Assembly (NCBI GenBank): GCA_021151805.1
Contig: JAGKWN010000012.1
Location: 1 to 61,460 of the forward strand
DNA: 61,460 nucleotides
Direction: 5' to 3'
Origin: Cytophagaceae bacterium
GTDB taxonomy: Bacteria; Bacteroidota; Bacteroidia; Cytophagales; Cytophagaceae
Shown: piece after piece, positions 61,419-61,460 of the stretch
How the letters are laid out: each line of letters begins with the position of its first letter
Numbering within the stretch: the stretch's first letter is position 1
Notes under the pieces: model-generated
Databases searched by the model: none
Seen by the model: the letters and a program-made list of their open reading frames with translations, nothing else
What the model was told of the DNA's origin: nothing
Position numbers and translations under genes: made by a program

Positions 61419-61460
61419 AATACAAAAGACCCCGCAGCATCTGCGGGGTCTTTTGTATTA
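61419..61460 (+). terminator. Terminator at the window end
   Basis: A 19-bp perfect stem (arms 61419-61437 and 61441-61459, 3-base loop) has A and T tracts at its outer ends, 18 bases after the lipoprotein stop. Confidence 0.93.

Overview
The window is chromosomal DNA from a member of the Bacteroidota, most probably a Cytophaga-like soil bacterium. The gene families resemble Cytophaga hutchinsonii, but that is recognition from memory and not proven here. The supporting families are FecR with a C-terminal DUF4974 domain, a Bacteroidetes-type ECF sigma factor, HAEPLYID, GDYXXLXY, PepSY-like (BLIP-fold) proteins, a GldL-like membrane domain, and many lipoproteins with a short signal peptide and Cys. 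AT-rich intergenic DNA without obvious Shine-Dalgarno sites fits the same group. About sixty protein genes are supported. I see no rRNA, tRNA, CRISPR array, insertion sequence or prophage.

Layout. 0.1-5.6 kb: a GldL-like membrane protein, an orphan STN-domain outer-membrane repeat protein, and a FadL-type porin paired with an SGNH lipase lipoprotein. 6.0-11.7 kb: the compact four-gene ligase-associated DNA repair operon (nuclease, ATP-dependent ligase, Lhr-like helicase, PdeM phosphoesterase). 11.8-14.6 kb: four genes I cannot assign to a function. 14.7-20.2 kb: a CzcCBA-type metal efflux operon on the minus strand. 20.4-24.5 kb: YiaA-like protein, LemA plus M48 protease, and an MsbA-like ABC exporter. 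24.6-28.3 kb: an OmpR-type two-component system with a HAEPLYID outer-membrane protein and a PepSY-like protein, broken up by a duplicated intergenic segment that carries the 3' tail of a lost second kinase gene. 28.7-32.0 kb: a PAS-HisKA protein without an ATPase domain, then a DUF2157-DUF4401-GDYXXLXY membrane operon. 32.1-38.2 kb: discoidin-OmpA fusion, thiol peroxidase, DUF4380 lipoprotein and two tandem paralogous histidine kinases. 38.2-45.1 kb: a helical-repeat protein, a ceramidase-like CREST membrane protein, an (alpha/alpha)6-like protein, an AraC regulator, and a receiver-kinase pair. 45.2-51.2 kb: a run of small envelope-stress type genes (two DUF4142 lipoproteins, TspO, YihY, two lmo0937-type mini-membrane proteins, YtxH, holin-X-like, lipoproteins), including a heptanucleotide repeat tract directly before yihY. 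51.2-52.0 kb: apparently decayed DNA. 52.1-61.4 kb: a rhodanese-thioredoxin lipoprotein and a nucleoside-recognition permease-like protein, then a minus-strand block running DsbA-like, DODA-type dioxygenase, SMP-30 lactonase, ECF sigma, FecR and STN-repeat outer-membrane protein, and a final lipoprotein.

The most striking theme is a cell-surface signalling cassette (53.9-58.4 kb). An ECF sigma factor, translationally coupled to an SMP-30-like lipoprotein, is followed by FecR and by a protein that has the periplasmic STN signalling domain of FecA-type transducers but no plug or TonB-dependent receptor barrel. In its place are nine glycine-rich repeats of 16 then 14 residues and a short outer-membrane-like C-terminus. 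A colinear paralogue without sigma or FecR neighbours sits near the other end of the window (0.8-2.6 kb). Paralogous pairs recur through the window: STN-repeat proteins, DUF4142, lmo0937-type, PepSY-like, tandem kinases, and the 280-bp intergenic repeat.
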